DNA of 64,000 bases from Arthrobacter sp. FB24 (GCF_000196235.1 NC_008538.1:51508-115507), one strand, 5' to 3'. Positions 24,637-34,129 are shown, counted from the first letter of the stretch. Translations and numbers: made by a program. Notes: generated by a model not told the origin, from the letters alone.

Positions 24637-25794
24637 ATGGACAGCGAATCAACGTCGGAGCGCCGGGATATCTACGCGGTCCTTGGTTCCCCTGACTCGC
24701 GCTTTCCCGTCGAAGCGCCGGCAGATCCGAAGGAAGCCCGCCGGCTGAAGGGCGGAAACAGTTTCTACTGCTCGACCGCACTTGGCGGGTGCGGAGGGGA
24801 ACTGACCTTTGCCATCGGCGACGTCAACATTCCCCACTTCAGGCACCAGGCGGGAAGCAGATGTTCACTGATCTCGTCCAAGACCCTGGCCGACCGCTAC
24901 ACCCACCTTGCCATCCAAGAAGCATTGCGGGCGTGGATCGAAACCATGCCGGGCTTCTCCTGCCGCCTTGAGGTCTCCATAGAAAGCGGACGCACGGACG
25001 TCCTGGTGACAGGTCCGTCCTTCGAGGTTGCCCTCGAAGTGCAGCGTTCAGCGCTGTCTGCCCGCAACGCCCTGGAACGGACGGCGGTCTACAGCCATAG
25101 AGCCAACGCAGTGCAATGGCTGTACGCATTCAGGGACATCGATGCCTACAAGGCGGAGCTTGCCGACCGCGGATGGAGCCTGAGGATCTGGTACGGGTGG
25201 GCCAAGAAGGAATGCAGGATCGGCGTCAGCTACGAAACCGAAACCGGCGCGGAGGTGGAAATAAAGGAAGCCGGCGGACCGCTGACAGACTGGGACATAT
25301 CCTTTCGTGGTTTGGACTCGGTCCACCTCCGCAAGGCAAAAGCGGCAGTGGAGCGCCTGAGAGCGACGGAGCGGGAGCGACGCCTGGAGCAGGCCAGGGA
25401 GGAGGCTGCCCGCGAAGCCGCGGAAAAAGCGCGTAAAGAGGCCGCGCGGCTCCGTCACATCGCAGACCAGAGAGCAGCGCACGAGTCTCTTCTCAGGGCC
25501 TTGCAGCACACCCCGGAGGGGCTGGAAAACAAATGGCCATCGTCGTGGCCCCAGCTTAAAGGCAGCCCGGGACAGGTCTCATGGGCAGAATCGATTCGTG
25601 CCCGGGCCGTCGCTTTGTTGCGTGAAGAATTGGTCGAGGAGTGGCTTCCCCAAGCCAGGGGAGTACCGGTTGCGCGGTGGCTGGCTTTACAATCATCGGC
25701 GGCATTCTGGATTCATTGCCGCTTCAATGACACCTTTGCTTTTGTTCAAGCGTACGAGCACCAATTCGGATCCCCGTGGCACCCCCAACGTTGA
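24637..25794 (+). CDS. Competence protein CoiA-like protein
   Basis: 385 aa with a CoiA-like plan: an N-terminal zinc-binding part (FYCSTALGGCGGELTF, HFRHQAGSRC), then THLAIQEALRAWIE, and a PD-(D/E)XK-type core with GRTDVLV and ALEVQRSALSARN (D and E-x-Q). The central NALERTAVYSHRANAVQWLY matches CoiA. The C-terminal third is a long helix (residues 230-280) and a tail. CoiA-family proteins are linked to DNA processing during transformation; in actinobacterial plasmids the role is unknown. No promoter is obvious, and the 131 bp before it hold no gene. Confidence 0.8.
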   Translation: MDSESTSERRDIYAVLGSPDSRFPVEAPADPKEARRLKGGNSFYCSTALGGCGGELTFAIGDVNIPHFRHQAGSRCSLISSKTLADRYTHLAIQEALRAWIETMPGFSCRLEVSIESGRTDVLVTGPSFEVALEVQRSALSARNALERTAVYSHRANAVQWLYAFRDIDAYKAELADRGWSLRIWYGWAKKECRIGVSYETETGAEVEIKEAGGPLTDWDISFRGLDSVHLRKAKAAVERLRATERERRLEQAREEAAREAAEKARKEAARLRHIADQRAAHESLLRALQHTPEGLENKWPSSWPQLKGSPGQVSWAESIRARAVALLREELVEEWLPQARGVPVARWLALQSSAAFWIHCRFNDTFAFVQAYEHQFGSPWHPQR

Positions 25795-25901
25795 CGGTGC
25801 GTGGGCCGGCACCGCGGCGCGTCAGCCCTTGATGTCGAAGTCCAGGTACAGGTTGTCGAACACAAGTAGGATCACATGCCGAATCCCAATTTGGAGGGTA
25901 T

Positions 25902-26495
25902 TCAGTTGTCTTCGGACTTGCCCATCGCAGCGGCGGACACAGTTTCCCAGCGCTTCTGGGCTCCTTGCCGGCTGATCCCGAACGCTCGTCCGATCTTGTC
26001 CCATGAGACGCCCGCCGCCCTGGCGGCTGCGACGGCGTCGTCGAGCTGGGCTTCGAGATCCTTCAGGCTCCGGCTCAGGGTGCCGATGGTGTGTAGCGAC
26101 AGGTCCGGCGCGATGTGCCGGTGCCACACATTCAGGAACACGGGCTCCAAGTCCTCCCGGTCGCTTATATCAGCTGCCTCGGCGCTGGCCGGCGGTCCGG
26201 CGTAGATGCGCCCCGCGGCGACGTCCTCGTCGGAAGGGTCCCAGACCCGCGTCCATAGCGGGTCCAGGATGACGTGTTCCCGGAACGGAACACAGCTGCA
26301 GGCGACCCTCCAGCCGACCACCTGCGACGGCGGGCGCCACGCCTCGCGGGTTGGATCCTCCTCATGCCCAACCGGCCGGCCGTCGGGCGTCATCAGGTTT
26401 ATCTCCATATACCTGCCGCCGGACCCGTACATACCGTCCGCGAAGACGCAGACCACATAGCCCTCATGCTCGCTGCCCTCGGTAAACCAGCCCAT
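25902..26495 (-). CDS. Hypothetical protein with C-terminal helix-turn-helix
   Basis: 197 aa from ATG 26495, which has a GGGAAG site; GTG 26510 would add five residues. Residues 1-130 form an unrecognised domain (WFTEGSEHEGYVVCVFADG, GWRVACSCVPFREHVIL). The C-terminus (about 135-190) has a helical DLEAQLDDAVAAARAAG stretch and the DNA-binding motif VSWDKIGRAFGISRQGAQKRW, of the sigma/Helix-turn-helix_23 type. An array of TTGCTA-like half-sites lies in its promoter, so autoregulation is likely. Confidence 0.75.
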   Translation of the reverse strand: MGWFTEGSEHEGYVVCVFADGMYGSGGRYMEINLMTPDGRPVGHEEDPTREAWRPPSQVVGWRVACSCVPFREHVILDPLWTRVWDPSDEDVAAGRIYAGPPASAEAADISDREDLEPVFLNVWHRHIAPDLSLHTIGTLSRSLKDLEAQLDDAVAAARAAGVSWDKIGRAFGISRQGAQKRWETVSAAAMGKSEDN

Positions 26496-26520
26496 CGTGC
26501 TTCCCTTCACCGCCCGCCAA

Positions 26521-26581
26521 TTGCTACAGTGACAGTATGAACGCTAGCAACTCTTGTTGACAAGCGTCATGGCTGTAGCAA
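26521..26581. promoter_or_regulatory. Dyad array upstream of HTH gene (TTGCTACAG ... CTGTAGCAA)
   Basis: Perfect 9-bp inverted repeat at 26521-26529 and 26573-26581, with a third partial site, GCTAGCAA, at 26543. It sits 26-86 bp upstream of the start at 26495, where a leftward promoter with a TTGTCA -35-like box is possible. Likely binding sites for the adjacent HTH protein. Confidence 0.5.
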
Positions 26582-26704
26582 CTTTAGTGGCATCCCTGCG
26601 GATTCAGTCTGAGCGTATTCGTTGAGGAGAGACGGCGAGGTGGGCGGACTGCCTGGCCTGCGTTGCCTATGGCGAATTGGCTTAGGTATTGCCTAGGGTG
26701 AGCC

Positions 26705-26938
26705 ATGAGCGCAAACAGGAACCCTTTGGGTGGAGATCCTCGTCGAACTGCCCGATGGGCGGCGGTTGGTCTGTGGATCGTCAGCGTTTTCTGTGCGGTG
26801 AAAACGGTCTTTGACGTCATGAATAACGACTTCCGCTTGATCTATCTTGTGCTCATGTTGGCCTCTCTGGGACTGGCCATCGTTTATACCCTGATTTGGC
26901 GGAACGCAAAGCAGGAATCAGTCAGAGACGAGCCATAG
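26705..26938 (+). CDS. Small two-helix membrane protein, 77 aa
   Basis: Two hydrophobic segments (about 18-36 and 43-65) separated by FDVMNNDFRL, with charged ends. No family recognised. ATG 26705 has a GGTGAG site 4 nt upstream. It stands alone between the HTH gene and the recombinase module, convergent with the latter. Confidence 0.6.
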   Translation: MSANRNPLGGDPRRTARWAAVGLWIVSVFCAVKTVFDVMNNDFRLIYLVLMLASLGLAIVYTLIWRNAKQESVRDEP

Positions 26939-26954
26939 CCCTCACCCAGTGACG

Positions 26955-28472
26955 TCAGGGCGTCGTGCGGAGATTGACGTAGCGTGACCAGGCGTCGCCT
27001 GCTGCGTCGGCGTGGAGGAAGGCTACTTGGTGGCTATAGCCAAGGGCGTTGGCGACCAGTGGCGGTGGTGAGGCTAAGAGGTGTTCGTCGAGGGCCGTGT
27101 TTCGTGCGCCCTGAAGATCGATGCCCAAGCTTCGGAGCCTATCCATGATGCCGTTTGGGTGAAGTGGTTGTCCGGCCCGGATCCCCGGGAAGAGCCAAGG
27201 GCTTTGTGCGTCTGATCCTGTTCTGAGATTCGGACGGCCTTTAAGGTGCTCTCGAAGCAAGCCGGCGAAGGGTTCGGGAATGGGCACTGGGTGCGGGCCG
27301 AAGGTGATCCGCATGTTGCCGGTGCTTTCATTGGTTTCGATAGCGTCGGTTCGGAGTTTGGCGACCCGCACGAGCGGTTGGGCGTAGAGAAGCAGCAGGA
27401 TGCCGGCGACTCGGTAGGTCAGGGACTCGCTGGTGCCTGTAAGCAGTTCCCGGAGCCATGCCAGGCGCTGGTCCTGGGTGATCGTTGGGCGGGTTTTGGC
27501 GGTGTAGTGGCCCATGTCCACGCGGTGGTTTGTGCCGGTGTTTTTGATGAAGACGATGAAGGTGCGGATGGCTTTTCTGGTCGTGGGACCGGTGGCGAGC
27601 CAGGTTTCGATGTCTTGTTGGGTGCAGTTCGCCGCTGTCCGCTGGTGGGTTTCCCAGAGCCAGTCCAGAAACTTGATGGTTTCGGTGATCTCTTGTTTGG
27701 CGGAGTGGACCGGAGCTTGGGCGCTCTTCTCCGGTGTTGTGATGGATCGGATGCGGCGGAGGTGATGCCAGGTGGCGAACTGTGCGACGGGTTTGGCGAC
27801 CTCCTCGGGCAAGTGGCGGAGCTTGTCGTCAATCCAGGTTTCGAACCGGGCCAGATGCGGGTCTTGGTAGGGGAGGAGTCCGTGGTGGATGAACAGGGCG
27901 CGCAGGTGATTGGCTTCGCGGTTCGCTGACTTAGCCGCGGCATCGAGTCCTTCGTGCGTCAGCGGAGTCTCCCCGCTCGATAGAGAGCCGAGGAGGGCTT
28001 GGACTTTGGGGGAGCGCTTCCAGGTGATGATGCTTTCGGGCCGTTCTGCTTTGCAGAGGACATCGACGATTTTGCCGGCGGTCTCCGGGTCGGCAGGGTG
28101 CGTGAGCAGTAGTTCGTTGAGGTCCTCCCGGAGGGCGCAGCGGGCGCATATGCCGCGCCGGTAGAACTCGCCCTCCGTATTGCAACGGGTGCAGTGGAAG
28201 TCGTGGAGGATGCCGGCGCAGGGCGCGCAGCGTGGCCCTCCGCTGATGTCCGGTGGCCCGGGTAGAAGTCTGTGCTGGCCGCACTCCGGACAGGTCCCGT
28301 GGGTGCGGGTGGCGGTGGTGAAGCAGGGGCCGCAGATTCGGCCTTCGGGCCAGGTGGCGCGGGTTCTGCCGGCGGCCCGGCCGCAGCGTGCGCAGGAAGC
28401 GGTCCCGGTGGTGCGGGGCCGGCCGCGGCTGGTGCTGCGGGGACTGAGGCCTTCGGGCTTGTCAGTGATCAT
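26955..28472 (-). CDS. Third protein of recombinase trio, zinc-ribbon N-terminus and degenerate tyrosine-recombinase-like domain
   Basis: 505 aa. The first 120 residues hold many C-x2-C pairs (CARCGRAAGR, CGPCFTT, CPECGQ, CAPCAG, CTRCNTEGEF, CARCAL), a string of zinc ribbons. The rest looks like a tyrosine-recombinase family member: an N-terminal SAM-like part, AGILLLLYAQPLVRVAKLRT for the first Arg region, and a C-terminal AFLHADAAGDAWSRYV where a tyrosine is present, but the HxxR box is degenerate. It overlaps the HTH gene and completes a three-gene operon with the integrase at 28794. In related trio modules the third protein assists the active recombinase. Confidence 0.75.
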   Translation of the reverse strand: MITDKPEGLSPRSTSRGRPRTTGTASCARCGRAAGRTRATWPEGRICGPCFTTATRTHGTCPECGQHRLLPGPPDISGGPRCAPCAGILHDFHCTRCNTEGEFYRRGICARCALREDLNELLLTHPADPETAGKIVDVLCKAERPESIITWKRSPKVQALLGSLSSGETPLTHEGLDAAAKSANREANHLRALFIHHGLLPYQDPHLARFETWIDDKLRHLPEEVAKPVAQFATWHHLRRIRSITTPEKSAQAPVHSAKQEITETIKFLDWLWETHQRTAANCTQQDIETWLATGPTTRKAIRTFIVFIKNTGTNHRVDMGHYTAKTRPTITQDQRLAWLRELLTGTSESLTYRVAGILLLLYAQPLVRVAKLRTDAIETNESTGNMRITFGPHPVPIPEPFAGLLREHLKGRPNLRTGSDAQSPWLFPGIRAGQPLHPNGIMDRLRSLGIDLQGARNTALDEHLLASPPPLVANALGYSHQVAFLHADAAGDAWSRYVNLRTTP

Positions 28473-28800
28473 TGTCGATGATGCGCGCCCGTCGTGGTCT
28501 GACGGTGCGGTTCAGGTCGACGACGTTGGGGGCGCTGGTGCCTGTTTTGCGGGCGCGGACGTCGGCGGCTGTGACGGTGATGAGGTCTTCGGGTCCGCAG
28601 GAGAAGATGTCGCAGATCGCGGCGATGACCTGCAGTGCGACGCGTTCGGGCTTCTGGTTGACGAGACGGTAGACCTGTGGCCGGGACAAGGTGATGCCGC
28701 GCTCGGCCAGCAGGGGGATGAGGTCGGTGGTGTTGTGCAGTCCCCGTGCTGCCATGAGCTCGGAGAGCCGCCATTTGTATTCGACTTCGCGTTTCACCAT
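28462..28800 (-). CDS. XRE-type helix-turn-helix protein of recombinase trio, 112 aa
   Basis: MVKREVEYKWRLSELMAARG and LLAERGITLSRPQVYRLVN form a Cro/C1-type HTH, followed by LQVIAAICDIFSCGPEDLI, typical of XRE proteins. A basic C-terminus follows. It overlaps both neighbours by a few bases (28794-28800 and 28462-28472), so the three genes form one operon and are translationally coupled. It probably binds the element ends or controls the operon. Confidence 0.85.
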   Translation of the reverse strand: MVKREVEYKWRLSELMAARGLHNTTDLIPLLAERGITLSRPQVYRLVNQKPERVALQVIAAICDIFSCGPEDLITVTAADVRARKTGTSAPNVVDLNRTVRPRRARIIDNDH

Positions 28801-29900
28801 TGACCTCGCATCTGCACGCCCAGGACTTCGTCCATGGTGCGGTCCAGGGCCGCCCGGAGGGTCGTGTTGCGGAAGTCGTCGCTGACGAACTGGTAGATCC
28901 CGGTGGTGGAGGCGTGTTCGTGGCCCATTTGATGTTGCACGAATCTAGGATCCCATCCGTCCTCGAGCAGGTGCGTTGCATAGGAGCGCCGGAGCGAATG
29001 CAGGTCCAGGCCATCCATTGGCAGGCCCAGCTCGTTGAGGTAGCGCCGGAGCCGGCGCAGCAGGGTGGATTCACAGATCAGGCCGCCGCGTTCGCTGGGG
29101 AACAGGTCCAAGGTGTCGAGTGTGCCTCGTCCGTTGGCGAGCCAGTCCTCGATGACTCCGGCGGTCCAGTCGAAGACCGTCAGGACGCTGCGGGGTTTGT
29201 GGGGGGAGCCCTTGCGTGATTTGCCGAACCGGACCTTGCAGACGCCTGCCTTGCCGAACCTTCGTGCTTGGGGGTTGGCCGCAAAGTCGATGGTTTGCAG
29301 GTGCCGGAGCTCGTTGAATCTGAGCCCGTACGAGTAGGCGACTTTCAGCATGACGGCGTCCCGGTAGGCTGCCTGCCAGCCTTTCTTGCCTGAGGCGGCG
29401 ATGAGTTCGACCTGGTCGTCGGCGTGATCGAACAGCATCTGCAGTTCGGTCTTGGTGAAGGGCCGCTTGGAGGCGCGTCCTTCGTACTCCTGCGTGTGGG
29501 TGGCGGTGTTCCAGTCAAAGAAGACCTGGGAGGGGTGTGTGCCGAAGCGTTGTTCGCAGACCTGGTCCCAGCCGTAGTCGGGGTTCGACACGTAGGACGT
29601 GAACCGGCGGAGCGTGGACTGGTAGCCGCGGATAGTGGAGTGCTTCAGCTGGTGGATCGAGCGGAGGTCACCGAAATACTCCTCGACTTGCTCCGGTGCC
29701 CAGTTCCACGGGAACTCGTTCACATGGTTGACGAACCGGCGGACGGACTCGATGCCCTTGTCGATTGTGTCGAACTGGAGGTTCCTGGAGAGCTGCTGGT
29801 TGCGCCAGCCGGTCAGCATGTCTTCGAGCGTCTGTTCCTCGGGATGCAGCAGCTGAACAGCGCTCAGCTGCAGCACACGCCCGGACCCGTCGACCGCCAT
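28794..29900 (-). CDS. Tyrosine-type site-specific recombinase/integrase
   Basis: 368 aa from ATG 29900, chosen for GAGGCG about 8 nt upstream and homologous-looking start; TTG 29948 would add 16 residues. The catalytic set is complete: R194 (YGLRFNEL), a Lys in the beta-hairpin (about 224-227, FGKSRKG), H301-x-x-R304 (HSLRRSYATHLL), H327 (MGHEHASTT) and Y336 (GIYQFV). It is the first gene of a three-gene module (integrase, HTH, zinc-ribbon protein) resembling the recombinase-in-trio or Tn554-like plan. It may mobilise adjacent DNA, including the catabolic genes that begin 0.7 kb upstream, but no element ends are defined. Confidence 0.93.
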   Translation of the reverse strand: MAVDGSGRVLQLSAVQLLHPEEQTLEDMLTGWRNQQLSRNLQFDTIDKGIESVRRFVNHVNEFPWNWAPEQVEEYFGDLRSIHQLKHSTIRGYQSTLRRFTSYVSNPDYGWDQVCEQRFGTHPSQVFFDWNTATHTQEYEGRASKRPFTKTELQMLFDHADDQVELIAASGKKGWQAAYRDAVMLKVAYSYGLRFNELRHLQTIDFAANPQARRFGKAGVCKVRFGKSRKGSPHKPRSVLTVFDWTAGVIEDWLANGRGTLDTLDLFPSERGGLICESTLLRRLRRYLNELGLPMDGLDLHSLRRSYATHLLEDGWDPRFVQHQMGHEHASTTGIYQFVSDDFRNTTLRAALDRTMDEVLGVQMRGQW

Positions 29901-30572
29901 TTTTCGCCTCACAGTTCCGTCGAAGTTTGTGCTCAAATCCTGAATCAATGATTCATTAAATGCATCATCAGCGCAAAACCGCAGGTCAGACGCTTGTGTC
30001 GGTCGCTCTGAGGATGGGCGTTGCAGCCGTCAGGAGCGCTTGGGCCGCGGCGCATCAAAGCCGTCAGGCCGCAAATTCCGCGGAATCTCAATGGAGTTAG
30101 AGAACTCCTTGCCGATCAGGGGGATCGGGGCGATTGATTCATCTGATGCAATACGCAGAGCACTAGTTGACATAATCTCCATTATCGGCGTTCCGAAAGC
30201 AATGAAAAGTAGGGGTGCCAAGACCGTCGCCCCGGCGTCGGTCGCTGAGTTGCCGTGCTTTGCGGAGCCAGGTGTCCCGGCGAGCTGCAGTAAGCGGCTG
30301 AAGAGGTAACACGATGTCGCCGCCCTGGGCGAATCACACCAAATTCCGTTTCATCATGCGCTGAAGTGCGGGAACCCCTTAATCCCGCGTTGCAGGCGCG
30401 CGCCGTGCTTCTTCGGCCGCTCCAGTGCGGCGCGCCGCCGCCGCACCGCTGCGAAGGCGGGCGTAGTCGTTCTGGCACTGCAATCGGTCCAGGCGCCGAC
30501 GGACCATTCGTCTATAAAGAGGAATACCAACAAATGGCCTTACCATTATACTGGTCGGAAGGAGGAGGCTGC
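29901..30572. other. 672-bp region between recombinase module and catabolic cluster 1
   Basis: No gene is supported. It holds two similar AT-rich strings, GAATCAATGATTCAT near 29941 and GATTGATTCATCTGATGC near 30132, that could be element ends, and the promoter and operator of the MFS gene (TATAAA at 30513, operator at 30534). A 63-codon minus-strand frame at 30030-30221 is open but has no recognisable product. Confidence 0.4.
30534..30546. promoter_or_regulatory. Predicted GntR operator, site 1
   Basis: ATGGCCTTACCAT fits the TGG-N-CTWACCA pattern also found at 32567 and, on the other strand, at 38843. It lies 27 bp before the MFS start and downstream of a TATAAA box, a position suited to repression. 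Confidence 0.6.
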
Positions 30573-31799
30573 ATGTCACGTACCGACGATTCTGCACCGG
30601 ACGATCCGCGGCGCCTTCGTCGCGACCACCACCTCATCCAGTCAGCGAATCTCGGATTCTCGGTCGCGCAGGCAATGGCGGCCGTCGCCGTGCCAATCCT
30701 GGCCGTGTACGCGGGGCACCCCATCGAGCTGATCGGGATCATTGTCGCGGTCTCTGCGGTGTCGCAGACCGTCGCGCGCCTTGGCATGGGCACCCTGATG
30801 AGCCGGCTGCCCACCAAGCACTTCATTGCTGCCGCTACGCTGCTGCTGTCTGCATCCTGTTTCCTCCTCGGCTTCAGCACCGAGTTGTGGGCCTTCATCA
30901 TTGCCCAGCTCCTGCAAGGAGCCGCGCGCGCGTATTTCTGGACCGGAAGCCAGACGCATGTTGTCCGCGCGTCCGAGTCCGCCGTCACCGCGCTCTCCCG
31001 CCTGAACGTGGTTCAGGGCGTAGGCCAGCTGATCGGACCGGCACTCGCGGGCTTCATTGGTGCCTGGTCCCTGCAGATGTCCCTCCTGGCAGCGGGCGCA
31101 CTCGCGGCGATCGCGCTCGCGCCGGCGATCGCACTCGTCAGATTTGCCCCGTTCCCACAGCGGAGCCGCCACGGCACCGGGCGCCCTCGGCAGATCTGGC
31201 GTCAGCCAGGTGTCGGCATGGCTGCCAGCATGGCGGCGGTCGCGGGTGCGTGGCGCGGCATCCTCAATTCCTACCTGCCCGTTATCCTGACCGCGGCCGG
31301 CCACAGCATTCCCGTCGCCGGCGCGCTGATGACGGTCGCCAATCTCGCGTCCCTTTGCGGCAGTGCGTTCTCCCGCCGCATCCATGCCGCGGGTCCGCGC
31401 GTCGCGAATGCGATCGGCACGGCGGGGGCAGGCCTCGGACTTGTGCTTGCGTCGTTTTTCCCGAATCCGATCTGGGTAGTCGCTGTGGGGCTCACCATCT
31501 CGGGCCTCGGTGCCGGGATTCTGCAGACGGTCGGTCCGGCATTGGCTGTGGATTCCATCAGCGAAGAGGATCGTGGGCGTGCCATCGCATCCATCGGGAC
31601 GTTCCGGTCAATATCGCTGTTCGTGTCCCCTCTGGCGACCGCAGGGCTCATCCTCATCGTTCCCAGCGCTGCTATCGCCGCGGGGATCGCCGGTATCATC
31701 ATTTCTACGCCAACCCTGTCTACTCTGATCAGACGCAGAGGCCAGGCGAGGACGTCCCAGGAAGGCACCCATGACCACGACGAAGACTTTGCGAACTGA
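30573..31799 (+). CDS. MFS transporter, aromatic acid or drug efflux/uptake type
   Basis: 408 aa with about 12 hydrophobic segments. ATG 30573 follows GGAAGGAGGAGG; the open frame further upstream is not needed. The signatures [16 protein letters not shown] and [19 protein letters not shown] and GPALAGF are shared with the MFS protein at 47639, so the two clusters carry paralogous transporters. It probably moves an aromatic acid or its metabolite across the cytoplasmic membrane; direction is not visible. Overlaps the GntR gene by 29 bp, and its promoter holds a predicted operator for that regulator. Confidence 0.85.
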   Translation: MSRTDDSAPDDPRRLRRDHHLIQSANLGFSVAQAMAAVAVPILAVYAGHPIELIGIIVAVSAVSQTVARLGMGTLMSRLPTKHFIAAATLLLSASCFLLGFSTELWAFIIAQLLQGAARAYFWTGSQTHVVRASESAVTALSRLNVVQGVGQLIGPALAGFIGAWSLQMSLLAAGALAAIALAPAIALVRFAPFPQRSRHGTGRPRQIWRQPGVGMAASMAAVAGAWRGILNSYLPVILTAAGHSIPVAGALMTVANLASLCGSAFSRRIHAAGPRVANAIGTAGAGLGLVLASFFPNPIWVVAVGLTISGLGAGILQTVGPALAVDSISEEDRGRAIASIGTFRSISLFVSPLATAGLILIVPSAAIAAGIAGIIISTPTLSTLIRRRGQARTSQEGTHDHDEDFAN

Positions 31800-32511
31800 C
31801 CGCCCCGTGAGAACGGTTTCCACCGATCTGTTCATCCCGATCGAGGCGCAGCGTTCCTCTCAGACGGTCGCAGACCGGATCCGGACCATGATCCAGGAGG
31901 GTGTGATCGCCGTTGGGGATCGCCTGCCATCCGAACGGGACCTGTGCGATCAGCTGGGCGTGAGCCGCGTCACGGTCCGTGAAGCGCTGCGAATCCTTGA
32001 GACGAACGGGCTGGTCACCGTCAAGGTCGGCGTGAGCGGCGGTGCGTTCGTCACAGTTCCAACGATCGACGTCGTGCGCGACAGCATCGGCGACCTTCTC
32101 GCACTCTCGGCTCTGACAGCGGCAGAGATCACGGAGGCGCGGACGCTTCTCGAACTGAGTGTGGTCCCGCTGGTGTGCGAGCGTGCAACGGAGTCAGACA
32201 TTGCGGAGCTCTACGCCATCTGCGACCGCACCCTCGCGGAGCGCGAGCGAGGCGACTACAACGTTCGCACATCCCTGAGCTTCCACCTCCGCGTCGCCGC
32301 AGCCGCGCACAACCCCGCGGTCCTCATGCTGCTCACGTCGATTCAGCAGCCGATCCTCCGGTCACTGCAGGACGCGGGCCACCACGACACCAGCGGCGTC
32401 GAGGAACACCGCCGCTTCACCGATGCCATCGCCGCCCGCGACGTTGAGGCCGCAATCGCCATCATGCGCGACCACCTCGGACGAACGGCGGCCCGTGTGG
32501 TCCAGGGCTAA
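31771..32511 (+). CDS. GntR family regulator, FadR/FCD subfamily
   Basis: 246 aa. The winged HTH is clear ([51 protein letters not shown]), followed by an FCD effector-binding domain with [14 protein letters not shown] and the metal-binding [13 protein letters not shown] and [10 protein letters not shown] segments. Such proteins usually repress catabolic genes and release DNA when they bind a carboxylate. It overlaps the MFS gene and precedes the oxygenase operon, and FadR-like sites occur at 30534, 32567 and 38843. Inference: it represses transport and oxygenase genes of cluster 1 in the absence of substrate. Confidence 0.93.
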   Translation: MTTTKTLRTDRPVRTVSTDLFIPIEAQRSSQTVADRIRTMIQEGVIAVGDRLPSERDLCDQLGVSRVTVREALRILETNGLVTVKVGVSGGAFVTVPTIDVVRDSIGDLLALSALTAAEITEARTLLELSVVPLVCERATESDIAELYAICDRTLAERERGDYNVRTSLSFHLRVAAAAHNPAVLMLLTSIQQPILRSLQDAGHHDTSGVEEHRRFTDAIAARDVEAAIAIMRDHLGRTAARVVQG

Positions 32512-32526
32512 GGCACGCCCCAGCCC

Positions 32527-32579
32527 TTGACAAACAAAGCCAAATCAAGGATGCTCATTATCACAAATGGTCTAACCAT
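32527..32579 (+). promoter_or_regulatory. Promoter and GntR operator of oxygenase operon
   Basis: TTGACA (32527-32532), a 17-bp spacer and GATGCT (32550-32555) make a sigma70-like promoter. ATGGTCTAACCAT at 32567-32579 is a perfect TGGT-CTA-ACCA dyad of the FadR/GntR type, just downstream of the -10 box. Confidence 0.7.
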
Positions 32580-32628
32580 TACGCGGTTGTAAACATTCCC
32601 GCGTGAAGATACGTCCCAGGAGTGATCA

Positions 32629-32826
32629 ATGCGGATCGAAGCCAAGAGACATTTATGCCAGAGCTACGGCAACTGCGTAGCCGTCGACCCGGAGCACCTC
32701 GACCTCGACGACGAAGGGCTCGTCGTGGTCACTCGGGATTCCGTCGCGGACGGCGAGGTCGCAGCCGTCCAGGCGGGAATCCGCAGCTGCCCCGTGAACG
32801 CGCTCGTCCTCGTCGACGGAGAGTGA
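32629..32826 (+). CDS. Small [3Fe-4S] ferredoxin of oxygenase system 1
   Basis: 65 aa. Cysteines at C10, C16 (CQSYGNC) and C54 (SCPVNAL) form the C-x5-C...C-P pattern of single-cluster [3Fe-4S] ferredoxins that serve actinobacterial Rieske oxygenases and cytochromes P450. The start has an AGGAGTGATCA site. It lies 2 bp before the FAD reductase gene and upstream of the alpha/beta oxygenase genes; it passes electrons from reductase to oxygenase. A paralogue occurs in cluster 2 (53854). Confidence 0.93.
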   Translation: MRIEAKRHLCQSYGNCVAVDPEHLDLDDEGLVVVTRDSVADGEVAAVQAGIRSCPVNALVLVDGE

Positions 32827-32828
32827 CC

Positions 32829-34082
32829 GTGCCTACCCTCACCGCTGCCCCGCCGCGCATAGTCATTGTCGGCGGTTCCGTCGCTGGTGCACGCACCGCA
32901 CAGGCGCTACGCTCGCAGGGCTTTTCCGGCGAACTTTTCGTCATCGAGCCCGAGGCCGGGGAGGCCTACGACCGGCCGCCACTGTCCAAGGAGTATCTGA
33001 CCGGCGTCTGGTCCCGCGCGCAGCTCGACCTGATCCCCGGTGGCTGGGCGTCCGTGGACACCACGGTCATCCCGGCGCACGCCACAGCGCTGAATGTGCA
33101 GGAACGCCAGATCACGCTCTCCGACGGACAAGTGATCGGCTACGACGCACTGGTGATCGCAACGGGTCTCTCGCCTCGGCGTCTGGTCGCGGATGACGGT
33201 GAACCGATCGGCCACGTTATCGGCACGGCGTCCGACGCTGATGCCCTCCGCGACCAGCTCCGCCATGGGGCTCACGTCGTCGCGGTAGGCGGCGGGTTCA
33301 TCGCCGCCGAAGCAGCGTCCGTGGCCCGCGAGCTCAGCCTTCCGGCCACGATCATCACCCGCCGCGGCACACTGCTCGAGGGCAGCCTCGGTGCCGTCGT
33401 CGGTGCGCACATCGCGGCCACCCACCGCGATCGCGGCGTCGACCTGCGGACGGATGCACGCATCACCTCAATCGCCCGTGACGGCAGCGGCGCCGTGATC
33501 ACACTGGTCGGCGGGGAGCGGATCCACGCCGACGTTCTCGTCGCCGGCATCGGATCAGAGCCCAACACCTCCTGGCTCCGGGACTCGGGCATACGGGTCG
33601 ACGCCGGCGTCATCACGGACGCCCGGTGCCGCGCCTTCGGCGCTGCCGGGGTCTACGCTCTGGGGGACGTCGCGCACTTCTACGACGTCCACTCCGCCAA
33701 GCTCCGCCGGGTCGGCCACTGGACGAACGCTGCCGACCAGGCGACCGTCGTCGCCCACAACCTCCTGCACCCGCAGGATCCGATCGGATACCGGGAGGCC
33801 CCCTACTTCTGGTCGGACCAGTTCGGCGAGAAGATCCAGGTCGCCGGACACCCGGATCAGGATGCCCACGTCGATCTCCTGACGCTGGACGGCCCCATCC
33901 CGCGTCGGATCGCGATCTACTCGCACGGCGATGACGACGGTTGCGGCGCGGTCGTCACCTTCGGCTGGCCCCGCGGCATGGTCGCCGTGCGCCGCTTGAT
34001 GCCGCTCGAACCGACGACCGCCGAGATGCTTGGCGAGCTCGAGAAACTCGCAGCGGGCGCACGCCTTGTCGCCGCCGTCTGA
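32829..34082 (+). CDS. FAD-dependent ferredoxin reductase of oxygenase system 1
   Basis: 417 aa from GTG 32829. The Rossmann motif IVGGSVAGARTAQALRS and the YDRPPLSKEYLTG block are typical of the BphA4/ferredoxin-NAD reductase family. A second dinucleotide motif (VVAVGGGFIAAEAASVARE) binds NADH, and GVYALGDVAHFYDV contacts FAD. It oxidises NADH and reduces the adjacent ferredoxin. It sits 2 bp after the ferredoxin stop and 47 bp before the alpha subunit; all are in one operon. Confidence 0.95.
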   Translation: MPTLTAAPPRIVIVGGSVAGARTAQALRSQGFSGELFVIEPEAGEAYDRPPLSKEYLTGVWSRAQLDLIPGGWASVDTTVIPAHATALNVQERQITLSDGQVIGYDALVIATGLSPRRLVADDGEPIGHVIGTASDADALRDQLRHGAHVVAVGGGFIAAEAASVARELSLPATIITRRGTLLEGSLGAVVGAHIAATHRDRGVDLRTDARITSIARDGSGAVITLVGGERIHADVLVAGIGSEPNTSWLRDSGIRVDAGVITDARCRAFGAAGVYALGDVAHFYDVHSAKLRRVGHWTNAADQATVVAHNLLHPQDPIGYREAPYFWSDQFGEKIQVAGHPDQDAHVDLLTLDGPIPRRIAIYSHGDDDGCGAVVTFGWPRGMVAVRRLMPLEPTTAEMLGELEKLAAGARLVAAV

Positions 34083-34129
34083 AGCCGGTCCTTTTCTTCC
34101 CGTTCCGTACACGAAAGTGAGTTTTCACG

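Noticed and set aside
30030..30221. 63-codon minus-strand frame
   Set aside because: Open and protein-like but without a ribosome binding site or a recognisable product; an opposite-strand frame is equally open.
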